A DNA stretch of 42,968 nucleotides from Dietzia massiliensis (GCF_018390595.1 NZ_JAHBAV010000028.1:1-42968), one strand, 5' to 3'; counted from the first letter of the stretch, positions 1 through 8,888 are shown. Translations and numbers: made by a program. The notes: generated by a model not told the origin, from the letters alone.

Positions 1-1302
1 GCCGCCGACGGTCGCCTGGTGCGCGGCGAGCCGGGCGGCCACGTCGCGGGCGGTGGCCCCGGCGTCGGAGCCGGGCAGGAGCATCACCGCGCGGTCGCCG
101 TACGTGGTGACGAGGCCGTCGTCGGCGCGGGCGAGCGCACGGCACTCGGCCTGCAGCGCGCGTGGCATCCGCTCCTCGGCGGGGGTGATGACCAGGGCGA
201 CGAGGTCGGTGTCGACGTCCACGCCGAGCAGGGCGGCGCGCCGGCCGATGGCCTCGAGGTCGTGCTCGCCGGGCGCCAACACCTCGGCCAGCAGCTCGCC
301 GCGCACGCGGTTGTCGGCCTCGTCGCGCGCGCGGTGCCCCAGCAGGATCAGCGCGATCACCGAGGCCACACGCCCGAGCGCCCGCCCGATCGCGGGGACG
401 GGGCCGCGGCTGCCGAAGGTGACGTAGCCGAGGTGGTCGGGTCCGGTGACGACCGGGGTGACGACGACGAGGTGACCGTCCACCGACCGGGTGACGGGTC
501 CGTCGGTCCACTCGGTGTCCGCGGCGACGTCGTCGACGACCCGCCGCAGCAGGTCGAGCGGCGGTCCCTCGGGCGGGCACGCCCAGCCGATCTCCCGGTG
601 GGCGAGGTCGAACACGGCGGCGGAGCCTGCGCCGATGTCCACCACGAGGTCGACGATCTCGGGGACGGTCGCCCCGGCCACGACCAGCCGGGTGAGGCGT
701 TCGTGGAGGTCGACGATGCCGGCGAGGCGGGCGGTCTCGGCGTGGGCCGCGTCGAGGGCGTCGAGGGTCGCGTCGAGTTCGCGGCGGCGTCGGGTGGCGC
801 GTTCGGCGGCGGTGAGGGCGGCCGAGACCTGGTCGGCGAGCAGGGCGAGGAGGGTGATCTCGTCCTGGGTGAAGTCGCGTTCGGTGCGGTCGGAGGTGAA
901 CAGCATCCCGGTGAGCCGGCCGAACGTGCGCACCGGGACGCCGAGGATGGCGGTGAGGCCCTCCTCGATGATGATCGGGTCGATGACGTGCGTGTACTGC
1001 TCGTCGGCGAGGTAGTTGCGGGTCCAGCGGGGTGCCATCGCCTCGGCGACCTGCCCGCCGAGCCCGAGGCCCATGCCGAGGCGGATGGTGTCGAAGCGGG
1101 GGCTGGTCGCGCCCTCGGCCATGCGCATGTAGGTGTCGCCGCGCTCGGGGTCGAGCAGCATGACGTACGCCAAGTCTGTGCCCACGATCTGGCGGGCCCG
1201 CCGGATGGCGATGTGCAGCACGGCGTCCTCGTCCTCCGCCGAGGCGAGTTCGGCGGAGGCGTCGAGGACGTCGCGCAGGCCGAGGGCCAGGTCGACCGCC
1301 AT
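1..1302 (-). CDS. GAF / CdaR-PucR-type transcriptional regulator (3' end outside window)
   Basis: The 434 visible residues read without a stop to the window edge, so the C-terminus is missing. Residues about 10-170 look like a GAF sensor domain, with the stretch VGTDLAYVMLLDPERGDTY and an RTFGRLTGMLFTSDRTERDF core. Residues about 185-310 form a second, GAF-like or linker segment. Residues about 330-434 match the GGDEF-like CdaR region (LGVDVDTDLVALVI, ALARADDGLVTTYGDRAVML). In this family a PucR-type helix-turn-helix follows, and it would lie beyond base 1. The ATG at 1302 sits one base after the stop of the enoyl-CoA hydratase, so translation is probably coupled. Linkage to crotonase and to divergent acyl-CoA synthetase genes suggests control of acid catabolism by a small ligand; this is inference. 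Confidence 0.82.
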   Translation of the reverse strand, partial: MAVDLALGLRDVLDASAELASAEDEDAVLHIAIRRARQIVGTDLAYVMLLDPERGDTYMRMAEGATSPRFDTIRLGMGLGLGGQVAEAMAPRWTRNYLADEQYTHVIDPIIIEEGLTAILGVPVRTFGRLTGMLFTSDRTERDFTQDEITLLALLADQVSAALTAAERATRRRRELDATLDALDAAHAETARLAGIVDLHERLTRLVVAGATVPEIVDLVVDIGAGSAAVFDLAHREIGWACPPEGPPLDLLRRVVDDVAADTEWTDGPVTRSVDGHLVVVTPVVTGPDHLGYVTFGSRGPVPAIGRALGRVASVIALILLGHRARDEADNRVRGELLAEVLAPGEHDLEAIGRRAALLGVDVDTDLVALVITPAEERMPRALQAECRALARADDGLVTTYGDRAVMLLPGSDAGATARDVAARLAAHQATVGG

Positions 1303-1303
1303 G

Positions 1304-2083
1304 TCAGCGGCCGGTGAACTGCGCCTTGCCGGGGCCGTTGTCGATGAACGACTGCATGCCGAGCTCGCGGTCCTCGGTGGCGAACAAGGCGGCGAAGAGG
1401 GCGCGCTCGATGGCCAGGCCGGAGTCGAGGTCCACCTCGACGCCGCGGTCGACGGCCTCCTTGACGGCCCGCAGGGCGATGCGGGGTCCGCCGACGAACT
1501 GGCGGGCCCACTCGAGGGCGCGCTCGGTGGCCCGGCCGTCCTCGACGACCTCCTCGACGGCCCGGAGTTCGAGGGCCTCGGCGGCGGTGAGGGTGCGGCC
1601 GGTGAGGCAGATGTCCTTGGCGACGGCGGGGCCGACGAGCCGGGTCAGGCGCTGGGTGCCGCCGGCGCCGGGGATGATCCCGAGCAGGATCTCGGGCTGG
1701 CCGAGCTTGGCCCTGGACGCGGCGATCCGGCGGTCGCAGCACAGGGCGAGCTCCATGCCGCCGCCCAGGGCCGCGCCGGTGATCGCGGCGACGGTGGGCT
1801 GCGGGATCGCGGCGACGGCCGAGAACGCCGACTGTAGGGAGCGGGCCTCGGTGACCATCTGCGCGTGGGTCATGTCGCGCATCTCCTTGATGTCCGCGCC
1901 GGCGGCGAAGACGCGCTCGCTGCCGGTGAACACCACGGCGTCGACGTCGTCGCGGCCCGAGACCTCGGCCGACACCGCGCGGAGTTCCTCCTGCATCGCG
2001 CGGGACAGAGCGTTGACCGGCGGGCGGTTCAGGGTGACGAGGGCGATGCCGTCGGTGACGTCGAGGGATAGGAATTCATACAT
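1304..2083 (-). CDS. Enoyl-CoA hydratase/isomerase (crotonase family)
   Basis: At 259 aa this is the normal length for a single-domain crotonase, which hydrates trans-2-enoyl-CoA in beta-oxidation. Visible motifs are AGADIKEM (CoA/oxyanion region), GAALGGGMELALCCD with the first catalytic Glu, and LGQPEILLGIIPGAGGTQRL with the second catalytic Glu and the glycine-rich segment. Both glutamates of true hydratases are present, so hydratase activity is more likely than a dehalogenase or isomerase-only activity; the substrate chain length cannot be told. It is the first gene of a leftward pair with the GAF/CdaR regulator and is divergent from the acyl-CoA synthetase operon across 66 bp. Confidence 0.9.
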   Translation of the reverse strand: MYEFLSLDVTDGIALVTLNRPPVNALSRAMQEELRAVSAEVSGRDDVDAVVFTGSERVFAAGADIKEMRDMTHAQMVTEARSLQSAFSAVAAIPQPTVAAITGAALGGGMELALCCDRRIAASRAKLGQPEILLGIIPGAGGTQRLTRLVGPAVAKDICLTGRTLTAAEALELRAVEEVVEDGRATERALEWARQFVGGPRIALRAVKEAVDRGVEVDLDSGLAIERALFAALFATEDRELGMQSFIDNGPGKAQFTGR

Positions 2084-2127
2084 GGTGAGGCTCCGAAGCT
2101 AGGGGGAATCTCCATTGTATGTGAACC

Positions 2128-2145
2128 AGACCACTTCTACGGTCT
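2128..2145. promoter_or_regulatory. Inverted repeat in the divergent crotonase / acyl-CoA synthetase promoter
   Basis: AGACC and GGTCT flank an 8-nt spacer in the 66-bp region between two divergent start codons. A symmetrical site here could be an operator controlling both directions. The arms are only 5 bp, so chance is possible. It lies immediately before the ATG at 2150. Confidence 0.3.
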
Positions 2146-2149
2146 AGGC

Positions 2150-3973
2150 ATGCACCCTCAGGTGAGAGAGATCACACACAGTCAGCCGGGCGGCGGGTTG
2201 GGCAGCCAGGCGGCCGGTCAGCCGGGAGATCAGCCGCGGCCCTGGAGCCCGCCGCTGCGGCCCGAGGACTTCCGCTGGAAGATCCCGGACCGATTCAACA
2301 TCGGCGCGGCGTGCACCGACGCGCATCCGCCGGAAGCACCCGCGATCGTGGTGGACCGCGGCGACGCCCCGCCGGAGATCACCACGTTCGGGCAGCTCGG
2401 CGAGCGTGCCCGCCGGCTCATCACTTTCCTGCGCGAGCGCGGCGTCGGCGAGGGCGACCGGATCGCCGTGATGTGTGCCCAGTCCGCGGAGACCGCGGTC
2501 GCGCACGTAGCCGCGTACCTCATGGGGGCGATCGCGGTGCCGCTGTCGGTGAAGTTCGGGCCCGAGGCCGCGCTGTTCCGCATGGGCGACTCCGGCGCGG
2601 TCGCGGCCGTGTTCGACGGCGACTGCTACGCCCGCCTCGCCGGCGAGCTCGCCGGGCTGCCCGAGCTGCACACCGTGCTCGTGACCGGCGACGCCGTGCC
2701 CGAGGCGACCTCGCCGGTGGCCGGGGCGATGTTCGCGGCGGGCACCGCGCCCGCGGTCGACGAGTCCGCGCTCACCGTGCTGCCGCTGGCGGTGGCGGAG
2801 GAGGCTGACCTCGCCGTCGTCACCCCGGACACCGGCCCCGACGACCCCGCGCTGCTCATCTACACCTCCGGTACCACCGGCCAGCCCAAGGGCGCGCTGC
2901 ACGGACACCGCGTGGTGCTGGGGCACATGCCCGGCGTGGTGCGCGCGCTCGACGGGTTCCCGGGCGGAGCGGCAGGGCGGGGCTCCGCGGCAGAGGACAG
3001 CGCCGCGGCGGGGGAGAGCACCGATGTGTTCTGGACCCCCGCCGACTGGGCGTGGGCCGGCGGGCTGCTCGACGTGCTGCTGCCGAGCCTCTACAGCGGC
3101 GTGCCCGTGGTGGCCTCCGACCGGCGGCCGACTCCGGAGAACGTCGAGCACATCCTCCGGCGACACGGCGTGACCTGCTCGTTCCTGCCGCCGACGATCC
3201 TCAAGATGATGCGCGCCTCCGACGTCGACTACTCGCGCACCGGCCTGCGCGCGGCGTTCTCCGGCGGCGAGGCGCTCGGCGAGGCCGTCGCCGAGTGGGC
3301 CCGCGAGGCGCTGCGCGTGCAGGTCAACGAGATCTACGGCCAGACCGAGTGCAACCTCATCGTGGGCACGTGCCACGTCGAGTTCGACACCCCGCCCGGC
3401 TCGATGGGCCGCCCGACGCCCGGGTTCGACCTCGAGCTGCTCGACGAGCTCGGCCAGCCGGTCGGCGCGGGGGAGGTGGGCGAGATCTGCGTGCGCCTGC
3501 CCAGCCCGAACGCCTTCCTGCGCTACTGGAACGCGCCCGAGAAGACCGACGAGAAGACCGCCGGCGGCGTGCTGCACACCGGTGATCTGGCGAAGGTCGA
3601 CGACGACGGGAACTTCTGGTTCTCCGGCCGCAACGACGACCTGATCTCGTCGGCCGGTTACCGCGTGGGCCCCGGCGAGATCGAGGACCAGATCCTGCGC
3701 CATCCGGCCGTCGAGATGGTCGCCGTGATCGGCGTGCCGGACGAGCTGCGCGGAGAGGCGATCGTCGCGTACGTCGTCCCGGCCGCCGACGCCGACGCGG
3801 GCGACGAGCTCGCGCGCGAGATCCAGGCGTTCGTCAAGGAGCGGCTGGCCTTCTACCAATACCCGCGGGAGGTCGTCTTCCTGGACGAACTGCCCACCAC
3901 CAACACCGGCAAGATCCGCCGGGCGCAACTGCGCGCCTCGTTCTCCGCCGACCAGACAAAGGACAAGTCGTGA
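2150..3973 (+). CDS. AMP-binding acyl-CoA synthetase (medium/short-chain type)
   Basis: 607 aa, normal for an acyl-CoA synthetase of the ANL superfamily, which activates a carboxylic acid to acyl-AMP and then acyl-CoA. Motifs in order: phosphate loop YTSGTTGQPKGALHG at about residues 238-252, the acyl-binding/adenine region NEIYGQTECN at about 393-402, TGDLAKVDDDGNFWFSGR (hinge and ribose contacts), and the C-terminal catalytic Lys in TNTGKIRRAQLR. The ISSAGYRVGPGEIED segment is typical of ACSM/propionyl-type enzymes. The first 40 residues are Pro/Gly-rich, and no strong ribosome-binding site precedes the ATG at 2150, so the start could be slightly downstream. The stop overlaps the GTG of the symporter gene (GTGA), indicating coupling. 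Confidence 0.88.
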   Translation: MHPQVREITHSQPGGGLGSQAAGQPGDQPRPWSPPLRPEDFRWKIPDRFNIGAACTDAHPPEAPAIVVDRGDAPPEITTFGQLGERARRLITFLRERGVGEGDRIAVMCAQSAETAVAHVAAYLMGAIAVPLSVKFGPEAALFRMGDSGAVAAVFDGDCYARLAGELAGLPELHTVLVTGDAVPEATSPVAGAMFAAGTAPAVDESALTVLPLAVAEEADLAVVTPDTGPDDPALLIYTSGTTGQPKGALHGHRVVLGHMPGVVRALDGFPGGAAGRGSAAEDSAAAGESTDVFWTPADWAWAGGLLDVLLPSLYSGVPVVASDRRPTPENVEHILRRHGVTCSFLPPTILKMMRASDVDYSRTGLRAAFSGGEALGEAVAEWAREALRVQVNEIYGQTECNLIVGTCHVEFDTPPGSMGRPTPGFDLELLDELGQPVGAGEVGEICVRLPSPNAFLRYWNAPEKTDEKTAGGVLHTGDLAKVDDDGNFWFSGRNDDLISSAGYRVGPGEIEDQILRHPAVEMVAVIGVPDELRGEAIVAYVVPAADADAGDELAREIQAFVKERLAFYQYPREVVFLDELPTTNTGKIRRAQLRASFSADQTKDKS

Positions 3974-5535
3974 ACAATCCCGTCGTCATAGGCGTGGTGC
4001 TCGCCTACTTCGTGCTGATGTTCGCCATCGGCGCGTGGGCCAACACCAAGATGAAATCGGCCAAGGAATTCCTCGTCGCCGGCCAGTCGCTTGGCTTCTT
4101 CGTCATGGCCATCGCCAGCTTCTCCTCCATCCAGTCGGGCTGGGGCATGGTTGGCGGCACCGGGCAGACGTACTCCTGGGGCCTCCAGGCGCTCATCGCC
4201 GTCGGCCTCTTCGCCCCGTTCGGGTTCGCGGCCGCCTGGTTCCTGCTGGGCAGCCGGCTCAACTGGATCGGTAAGAAGCACAGCGTCTACTCGGTGCCGG
4301 ACCTCATCCGGATCCGTTTCCAGGACCGCACCTCGCACGCCACGATGTCGGTCGCGGTGTTCGTAGCCGCCGTCGCCTACATGACCGCGCAGGTCACCTC
4401 GATCGGCGTGATCATCTCGCTGCTGTTGGGCACCTCCGTGGCGACCAGCGCGTGGATCGGCTCGCTCGTCGTGGCCGCGTACACCATGGCCGGCGGCATG
4501 CTCGCCGCCGTGTGGACCGACCTCGTCCAGGGCGTGCTCATGGTGGTCATGTCCGTGGGGCTGTTCTTCTTCGCCGTCCAGGTGGCCGGTGGCTGGGTGC
4601 CGATGCTCGACACCATCTCCTCGACCAGCGCCGAGCTGCTGTCGATCGACGGCGTGAAGTCGCCGACGTACATCTTCGCGTTCGGTCTGCTCATCTTCGT
4701 GGGCGCCGTCGGCCAGCCGCAGCTGCTCACCAAGTTCCTCATGCTGCGCGACATGACCCAGCTCAAGTGGGGTGCCGCCGTCGCCGGGATCGCCTACGGC
4801 GTGACCACCCTGTTCTCGGTGGGCATCGGCCTGGCCACCCGCTCCATGACGATCACCGGTGACGCGCCGGAGCTGGAGAACATCGACGACACCGCCATCT
4901 GGTTCCTCGACTCCGTCACGCACCCGGTCGTCGGCGGCGTCGCCCTGACCGGTCTGCTCGCGGCGATCATGTCCTCGGCCTCCAGCTTCATCACCATCGG
5001 CGCCTCGTCGATGATGCGGGACCTGCCGGGCGCGTTCGGCATCCGCGTCGTGCGCGAGGTGTTGTGGAGCCGCGTCGCCTCGCTGACGCTGGTGGTGCTC
5101 TCGGTCCTGCTCACCCTGTTCCTGTCCCAGGTCGTGTTCCTGCTCGGCGCGCTGGGCTGGGCGGCGTTCGCGGCGGCGATCCTCGGCCCGGTGGTCATGT
5201 CGATCTACTGGGAGCGCGCCACCTCGACGGCCGCGACCATCACGGTCATCTTCGCGATCGTCGGCAACCTGGTGATCAGCTCGCTGGCCGCGCGCGACGT
5301 CATCACCGTGCCCGAGTACATGCAGGTCGGCGGTATCTCGCTGCTCGTGTCGATCCTGCTCTTCTACGGGATCTCGCTCATGACGAGCAACCGTCACCCC
5401 GACGCGACCCTGGCGTTCCTCTACGGCGGCCCCGGCGCCCGCACCGACGGCCCGCTCGCCGCCACCGCGCCGACCGGCACCTCGCCCGCCGCCACGGCGC
5501 CGACCGCCTCCACCGAAAGGCCCGACCATGTCTGA
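3970..5535 (+). CDS. Sodium:solute symporter (SSS family)
   Basis: 521 aa with about 13 predicted membrane helices, the usual SSS size and topology. Family features are the N-terminal YFVLMFAIGAWANTKMKSAKEFLVAGQSLG segment spread over residues 12-42, YTMAGGMLAAVWTDLVQG (about 171-188) and the sodium-site-like region LLAAIMSSASSFITIGAS (about 328-346). The C-terminal 35 residues are a Thr/Ala/Pro-rich cytoplasmic tail. GTG at 3970 overlaps the preceding stop by GTGA. Co-transcription with an acyl-CoA synthetase suggests import of a short or medium carboxylate (acetate, propionate or similar) for activation. The substrate is inferred, not seen; pantothenate- or proline-type transport is the alternative. 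Confidence 0.87.
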   Translation: MNNPVVIGVVLAYFVLMFAIGAWANTKMKSAKEFLVAGQSLGFFVMAIASFSSIQSGWGMVGGTGQTYSWGLQALIAVGLFAPFGFAAAWFLLGSRLNWIGKKHSVYSVPDLIRIRFQDRTSHATMSVAVFVAAVAYMTAQVTSIGVIISLLLGTSVATSAWIGSLVVAAYTMAGGMLAAVWTDLVQGVLMVVMSVGLFFFAVQVAGGWVPMLDTISSTSAELLSIDGVKSPTYIFAFGLLIFVGAVGQPQLLTKFLMLRDMTQLKWGAAVAGIAYGVTTLFSVGIGLATRSMTITGDAPELENIDDTAIWFLDSVTHPVVGGVALTGLLAAIMSSASSFITIGASSMMRDLPGAFGIRVVREVLWSRVASLTLVVLSVLLTLFLSQVVFLLGALGWAAFAAAILGPVVMSIYWERATSTAATITVIFAIVGNLVISSLAARDVITVPEYMQVGGISLLVSILLFYGISLMTSNRHPDATLAFLYGGPGARTDGPLAATAPTGTSPAATAPTASTERPDHV

Positions 5536-5965
5536 TCTCGCCGCCCTCGACCGCGCCGGTGCTCCCGTCCCCGAGTACAAGCGCGCCGGCACCCTCATCC
5601 ACGTGTTCGCCGGGATCGCCGCGTTCGCCCTGATCGGGATGCTCGCCGACATCTGGCAGATGGTCTTCCTCGCCGTCCCGCTGTTCGCCCTGGCCATGAT
5701 GCTCATGGGCTCACTGCGCGCCAACGGGACCTGGGACCGCGCCTCGAGCATCGGCATCGTCGCCTACTGCGCGGTCCTGGCCGCGCTGGTCGTGTGGTCG
5801 ATCCTCACCGCGTCCGGCGACGCCACGTTCTGGGGCCTGCCGATGTCGATGGGCGTGATCGTCTACCTCATCTGGCCCTACACGGCCGTCGGCGCGGGAC
5901 TGCTCTACGCGTTCGTCTTCGACCGCACGATCGACGAGAAGCGCCTCGCCGCCATCGCCGACTGA
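5528..5965 (+). CDS. Small four-helix membrane protein coupled to the symporter
   Basis: 145 aa. Hydrophobic segments at about 20-40, 43-60, 75-95 and 103-125 suggest four membrane helices, with a short charged N-terminus and the tail DRTIDEKRLAAIAD. The ATG at 5528 overlaps the end of the symporter by 8 bases, so stoichiometric translation is likely. Many SSS carboxylate transporters have a small membrane partner (DUF485 with ActP, YhdT with PanF), and this protein occupies the same place. I do not see the DUF485 signature, so the family is left unnamed. A role as accessory subunit is inference. Confidence 0.75.
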   Translation: MSDLAALDRAGAPVPEYKRAGTLIHVFAGIAAFALIGMLADIWQMVFLAVPLFALAMMLMGSLRANGTWDRASSIGIVAYCAVLAALVVWSILTASGDATFWGLPMSMGVIVYLIWPYTAVGAGLLYAFVFDRTIDEKRLAAIAD

Positions 5966-6128
5966 GCTGTCCCGGCGCAGCACTCCAGCCGCAGCCGGCC
6001 CGACGCCAGCAGCCGCGTGCTCCACGTGAAACCGCACCGCATCGCCGCGGGCGGGGTCACCCGGATCGCGCGGCTGACGCGTGTCGCGGGTAATCCCGCG
6101 GGGCCCGAACCGTGACGGTGACCTGCGG

Positions 6129-6173
6129 TGACCTGGGTTGCCCTGCTCGCCGCGTTCAGGGCATCGCAGGTCA
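6129..6173. repeat. Dispersed hairpin repeat (copy 1)
   Basis: TGACCTGGGTTGCCCTG and CAGGGCATCGCAGGTCA form two 17-base arms (15 of 17 paired) around an 11-nt loop. GAGGGG follows, as in copy 2. It is the same element as at 6270, 13386 and 14302. Confidence 0.75.
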
Positions 6174-6190
6174 GAGGGGTTCGCGGCGGT

Positions 6191-6222
6191 GATGACGACG
6201 ACGATGACGACGACGACGAGGG
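6191..6222 (+). repeat. GACGACGACGAG-core intergenic motif (cluster)
   Basis: Two tandem runs, GATGACGACGACGATGACG and GACGACGACGAGGG, lie between hairpin repeat copies 1 and 2. The orientation is the same as all other intergenic copies in the window. Confidence 0.6.
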
Positions 6223-6269
6223 CTGCGCCCGCACCCGCCACGCGGTCACCCGCTGAGCCGGACCGGCGG

Positions 6270-6309
6270 GGTGCCCTGCTCGACCCCTTCAGGGCACCGC
6301 AGCTCAGAG
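6270..6309. repeat. Dispersed hairpin repeat (copy 2)
   Basis: GGTGCCCTG and CAGGGCACC pair perfectly (9 bp) around an 11-nt loop, then GCAGCTCAGAGG. The loop start (CTCG) and the 3' flank are nearly identical to copy 1, so the two are recent relatives. Confidence 0.75.
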
Positions 6310-6449
6310 GAGTGGCGACGACAACGACGCCGGGAGCGCAGGAACCCGGCACTCTGCGCGCCGGGCCCGCCGCCCGTGACCCGCGACACACAGGAACCTG
6401 CCAGCGAATTGGCCGGGAACTCGAGGGAACGGCCGCCATACTGAGGGCC

Positions 6450-7205
6450 GTGAACACCGCCCCGCCGCCCCGCTCTGCTGCCAGTACCGCCGCCGCCAGC
6501 GCCAGCGCCGGCGCCCCGGAGGCCAGGGTGCTGGTGGTGGACGATGAGGAGAACATCGTCGAGCTGCTTTCGGTTTCTCTGAAGTTCCAGGGGTTCGAGG
6601 TGGCCACAGCCCGGACAGGCGCGGAGGCGATCGACAAGGCCCGGACTTTCAGGCCGGACGCGGTGATCCTCGACGTGATGATGCCGGTGATGGACGGGTT
6701 CGACGCGGTGAAGCGCCTCCGGGCGGACGGTTGCGACGCCCCGGTGCTGTTCCTCACGGCCCGGGACGCGGTCGAGGACCGGGTCGCGGGCCTCACGCTG
6801 GGCGCCGACGACTACGTGACCAAGCCGTTCAGCCTCGAGGAGGTGGTGGCCAGGCTGCGGACGATCCTGCGGCGCACCGGCACGCTGTCCGCGGCCGAGC
6901 GCAGCGCGCGGCTGACGTTCGCCGATCTCGAGCTGGACGAGGACACCCACGAGGTCTACAAGGCCGGCCGCCCGGTGGCGCTCTCGCCGACCGAGTTCAC
7001 CCTGCTGCGCTACCTGATGCTCAACGCCGGGACGGTCTTGTCCAAGGCGCGCATCCTCGACCACGTGTGGGACTACGACTTCGGCGGCGACGGCGGGGTG
7101 GTGGAGTCGTACGTCTCCTACCTGCGCAAGAAGATCGACACCGCCGAGCCGCGGCTGATCCACACCATCCGGGGCGTGGGGTACGTCCTGCGCGAACCGC
7201 GCTGA
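6450..7205 (+). CDS. phoP: PhoP-type OmpR-family response regulator
   Basis: 251 aa from the GTG at 6450; the upstream open frame is repeat DNA. The receiver domain (residues 26-140) shows the acidic pair DD31-32 in VLVVDDEENIVELLSVSL, phosphoacceptor D75 in AVILDVMMP, T103 in FLTARD and K125 in DDYVTKPFSLEEVVARL. The winged-helix DNA-binding domain (about 152-251) contains LSPTEFTLLRYLMLNAGTV and SYVSYLRKKIDT, and ends GVGYVLREPR. From memory of the M. tuberculosis PhoP sequence, both domains match very closely. That protein regulates lipid, secretion and acid-stress genes. The stop overlaps the kinase start by one base (TGATG). Paralogs such as TrcR are less similar but cannot be fully excluded. 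Confidence 0.85.
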   Translation: MNTAPPPRSAASTAAASASAGAPEARVLVVDDEENIVELLSVSLKFQGFEVATARTGAEAIDKARTFRPDAVILDVMMPVMDGFDAVKRLRADGCDAPVLFLTARDAVEDRVAGLTLGADDYVTKPFSLEEVVARLRTILRRTGTLSAAERSARLTFADLELDEDTHEVYKAGRPVALSPTEFTLLRYLMLNAGTVLSKARILDHVWDYDFGGDGGVVESYVSYLRKKIDTAEPRLIHTIRGVGYVLREPR

Positions 7206-8704
7206 TGCCCGCCGACCAGCCGCCCGCTGCCCGGCCGCCTGCACCGACTCCCGCCGCGCGCCGCCTGCCCCTGCGGGTGAGCCTGGTCCTGCTCGCGGTG
7301 GCGCTCACCGCGCTGGCGTTGGTCGCGTCGGGCGTGGCGGTGACCCGGGCGCTCGACGCATCGATGCTCGACCGCACCGACGCCGCGCTGCAGGAGGCCG
7401 AGCGAGGGTGGGCCCGGCCCCTGGGCGAGCTGCCCGCGAACCCGCCACCGCCACCGGCACGGGCGCCCGGCCCGGAGAGTCCGCCGAGCCGCTTCTACGT
7501 GCAGGTCCGCGACGCCAGCGGGGCAGTGCTGGTGGAGATCAACGACGAGGACTCCGCCCCCGCGGTCGACGGTCTCGACGCCGGGGAGCCGGCCACCGTG
7601 CCGTCGGAGGAGGACGGCTCGGCGCCGTGGCGGGCCCTGCGCTTCAACGGCCCCGCGGGCGAGACCGTCACCGTCGCCACTCCGTTGACCGAGAACCGCG
7701 CGGTCGTGCAACGCCTGGTCTACCTCCAGCTCGGCATCGGGGCGGCGATCCTCGCGGCCCTCGCGCTCGCCGCGTACGTGACCGTGAGACGCAGCCTGCG
7801 TCCGTTGCGTGAGGTCGAGCGGACGGCGGCGGCGATCGCGGGCGGGGACCTCTCGCGCCGGGTGCCCGAGGGTGATCCGCGGACGGAGGTCGGCACGCTC
7901 GCGGTGGCGGTCAACGAGATGCTCGCCCGCATTCAGACCTCGATGGCCGACGCCGCCCGCGCCGAGGACGCGGCCCGCGACTCCGCGGCCGCCGCGCGCC
8001 AGTCGGAGGCTGCGGCGGTGCGGTCGGAGGCGGTCATGCGGCGTTTCGTCGCCGACGCCGGCCACGACCTGCGGACGCCGCTCACCACGATCCGCGGGTT
8101 CGCCGAGCTGCACCGGCAGGGCGCGGCCGACGACACGGACCGGCTCATGCGGCGCATCGAGTCCGAGGCCCGGCGGATGGGCGTGCTGGTCGAGGACCTG
8201 CTCACGCTCGCGCGGATGGACGAGCAGCGCCCGATCGCGCGGGACCGCGTGGACCTGCTCGCACTGGCGGCGGACGCGGTCCACGACGCCCGCGTGCTCG
8301 CCCCCGACAGGACGGTCGGACTGGAGGTCATCGACGGCCCCGGCACGCCCGAGGTTCTGGGCGACGAGGTTCGCCTGCGGCAGGTGCTGGGCAACCTGGT
8401 CGACAACGCGCTGCGCCACACCCCGCCGGGCGTCCCGATGACCGTGCGCGTGGGCACCGAGGCGGACGACGCGCTGCTCGAGGTGGCCGACGCCGGGCCG
8501 GGCATGACGGCCGACGAGGCGGAGCGGGCGTTCGAGCGCTTCTTCCGCGCCGACGCCTCGCGGACCAGTTCGACGGGCGGCAGCGGGCTGGGGCTGGCGA
8601 TCGCGCGGTCGCTGGTCGAGGCGCACGACGGGTCGGTCACGGTGGAGACCGCGCCGGGCCGGGGTGCGACGTTCCGCGTTCGGCTGCCGCGCGTCCGGGA
8701 CTGA
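7205..8704 (+). CDS. phoR: PhoR-type sensor histidine kinase
   Basis: 499 aa. A membrane helix at about residues 22-48 is followed by a Pro-rich extracytoplasmic sensor loop (about 50-170), a second helix (about 174-196), a HAMP linker (RRSLRPLREVERTAAAIAGG), a short Ala/Glu-rich coiled coil and the dimerisation domain with phospho-accepting H287 in FVADAGHDLRTPLTTIRGFA. The ATPase domain has the N-box GNLVDNALRHT, G1 DAGPGM and G2 GGSGLGLAIARSL. The gene overlaps phoP by one base. The sensor loop carries a proline-rich stretch (PANPPPPPARAPGPESPPS), so the sensed signal need not be that of mycobacterial PhoR. The phoR name rests on the partner gene. Confidence 0.85.
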   Translation: MPADQPPAARPPAPTPAARRLPLRVSLVLLAVALTALALVASGVAVTRALDASMLDRTDAALQEAERGWARPLGELPANPPPPPARAPGPESPPSRFYVQVRDASGAVLVEINDEDSAPAVDGLDAGEPATVPSEEDGSAPWRALRFNGPAGETVTVATPLTENRAVVQRLVYLQLGIGAAILAALALAAYVTVRRSLRPLREVERTAAAIAGGDLSRRVPEGDPRTEVGTLAVAVNEMLARIQTSMADAARAEDAARDSAAAARQSEAAAVRSEAVMRRFVADAGHDLRTPLTTIRGFAELHRQGAADDTDRLMRRIESEARRMGVLVEDLLTLARMDEQRPIARDRVDLLALAADAVHDARVLAPDRTVGLEVIDGPGTPEVLGDEVRLRQVLGNLVDNALRHTPPGVPMTVRVGTEADDALLEVADAGPGMTADEAERAFERFFRADASRTSSTGGSGLGLAIARSLVEAHDGSVTVETAPGRGATFRVRLPRVRD

Positions 8705-8803
8705 CCCTGGACTGACGCGGCGGGACTGACACGACCGGGCGGCGGGCGCGGAAACTGCCAGCCGGCTGCCAGGCTCACCGGAGCGTCGCCGGAGGTTCAC
8801 CAA

Positions 8804-8828
8804 CTGTACTGACGTCACCGTCAGACAG
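8804..8828. promoter_or_regulatory. Inverted repeat upstream of the VTC operon
   Basis: CTGACG-TCAC-CGTCAG is a perfect 6+4+6 palindrome. It is flanked by CTGT and ACAG that extend it to about 10 bp with one bulged base. It lies 61-85 bases upstream of the ATG at 8889. It could be an operator or the top of a leader hairpin. A second overlapping pairing (CAGAC with GTCTG at 8833-8837) would be mutually exclusive. Confidence 0.4.
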
Positions 8829-8888
8829 CGTCCGTCTGCGCCGGAGGATCGACCGCCGGCGCCGCGGACGGGAAAGTAGTCGCCGCCA

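Larger units (their letters stand above)
5966..6449. other. 484-bp intergenic region carrying two hairpin repeats and a GAC-repeat cluster
   Basis: No credible gene. In order it holds a CGCGGG-TAAT-CCCGCG hairpin at 6085-6100, hairpin repeat copy 1 (6129-6173), the GACGACGACGAG cluster (6191-6222), hairpin repeat copy 2 (6270-6309) and a weaker GAC-rich match at 6315-6330. The phoP promoter must lie in the last 120 bases. An open frame does run in from 6138 to phoP, but it is composed of the repeats and lacks homology to PhoP upstream of residue 1. Confidence 0.7.

Noticed and set aside
466..482. GACGACGACGAGGT match inside the regulator
   Set aside because: Coding for HLVVVTP on the minus strand; not intergenic.
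357..1742. Long Arg/Pro-rich open frame on the minus strand
   Set aside because: It crosses two genes in another frame and has the composition of a GC-rich shadow; the real frames have clear domain motifs.
3853..5757. 634-residue open frame opposite the symporter
   Set aside because: His/Arg/Glu-rich shadow of the symporter on the other strand; no domain seen.
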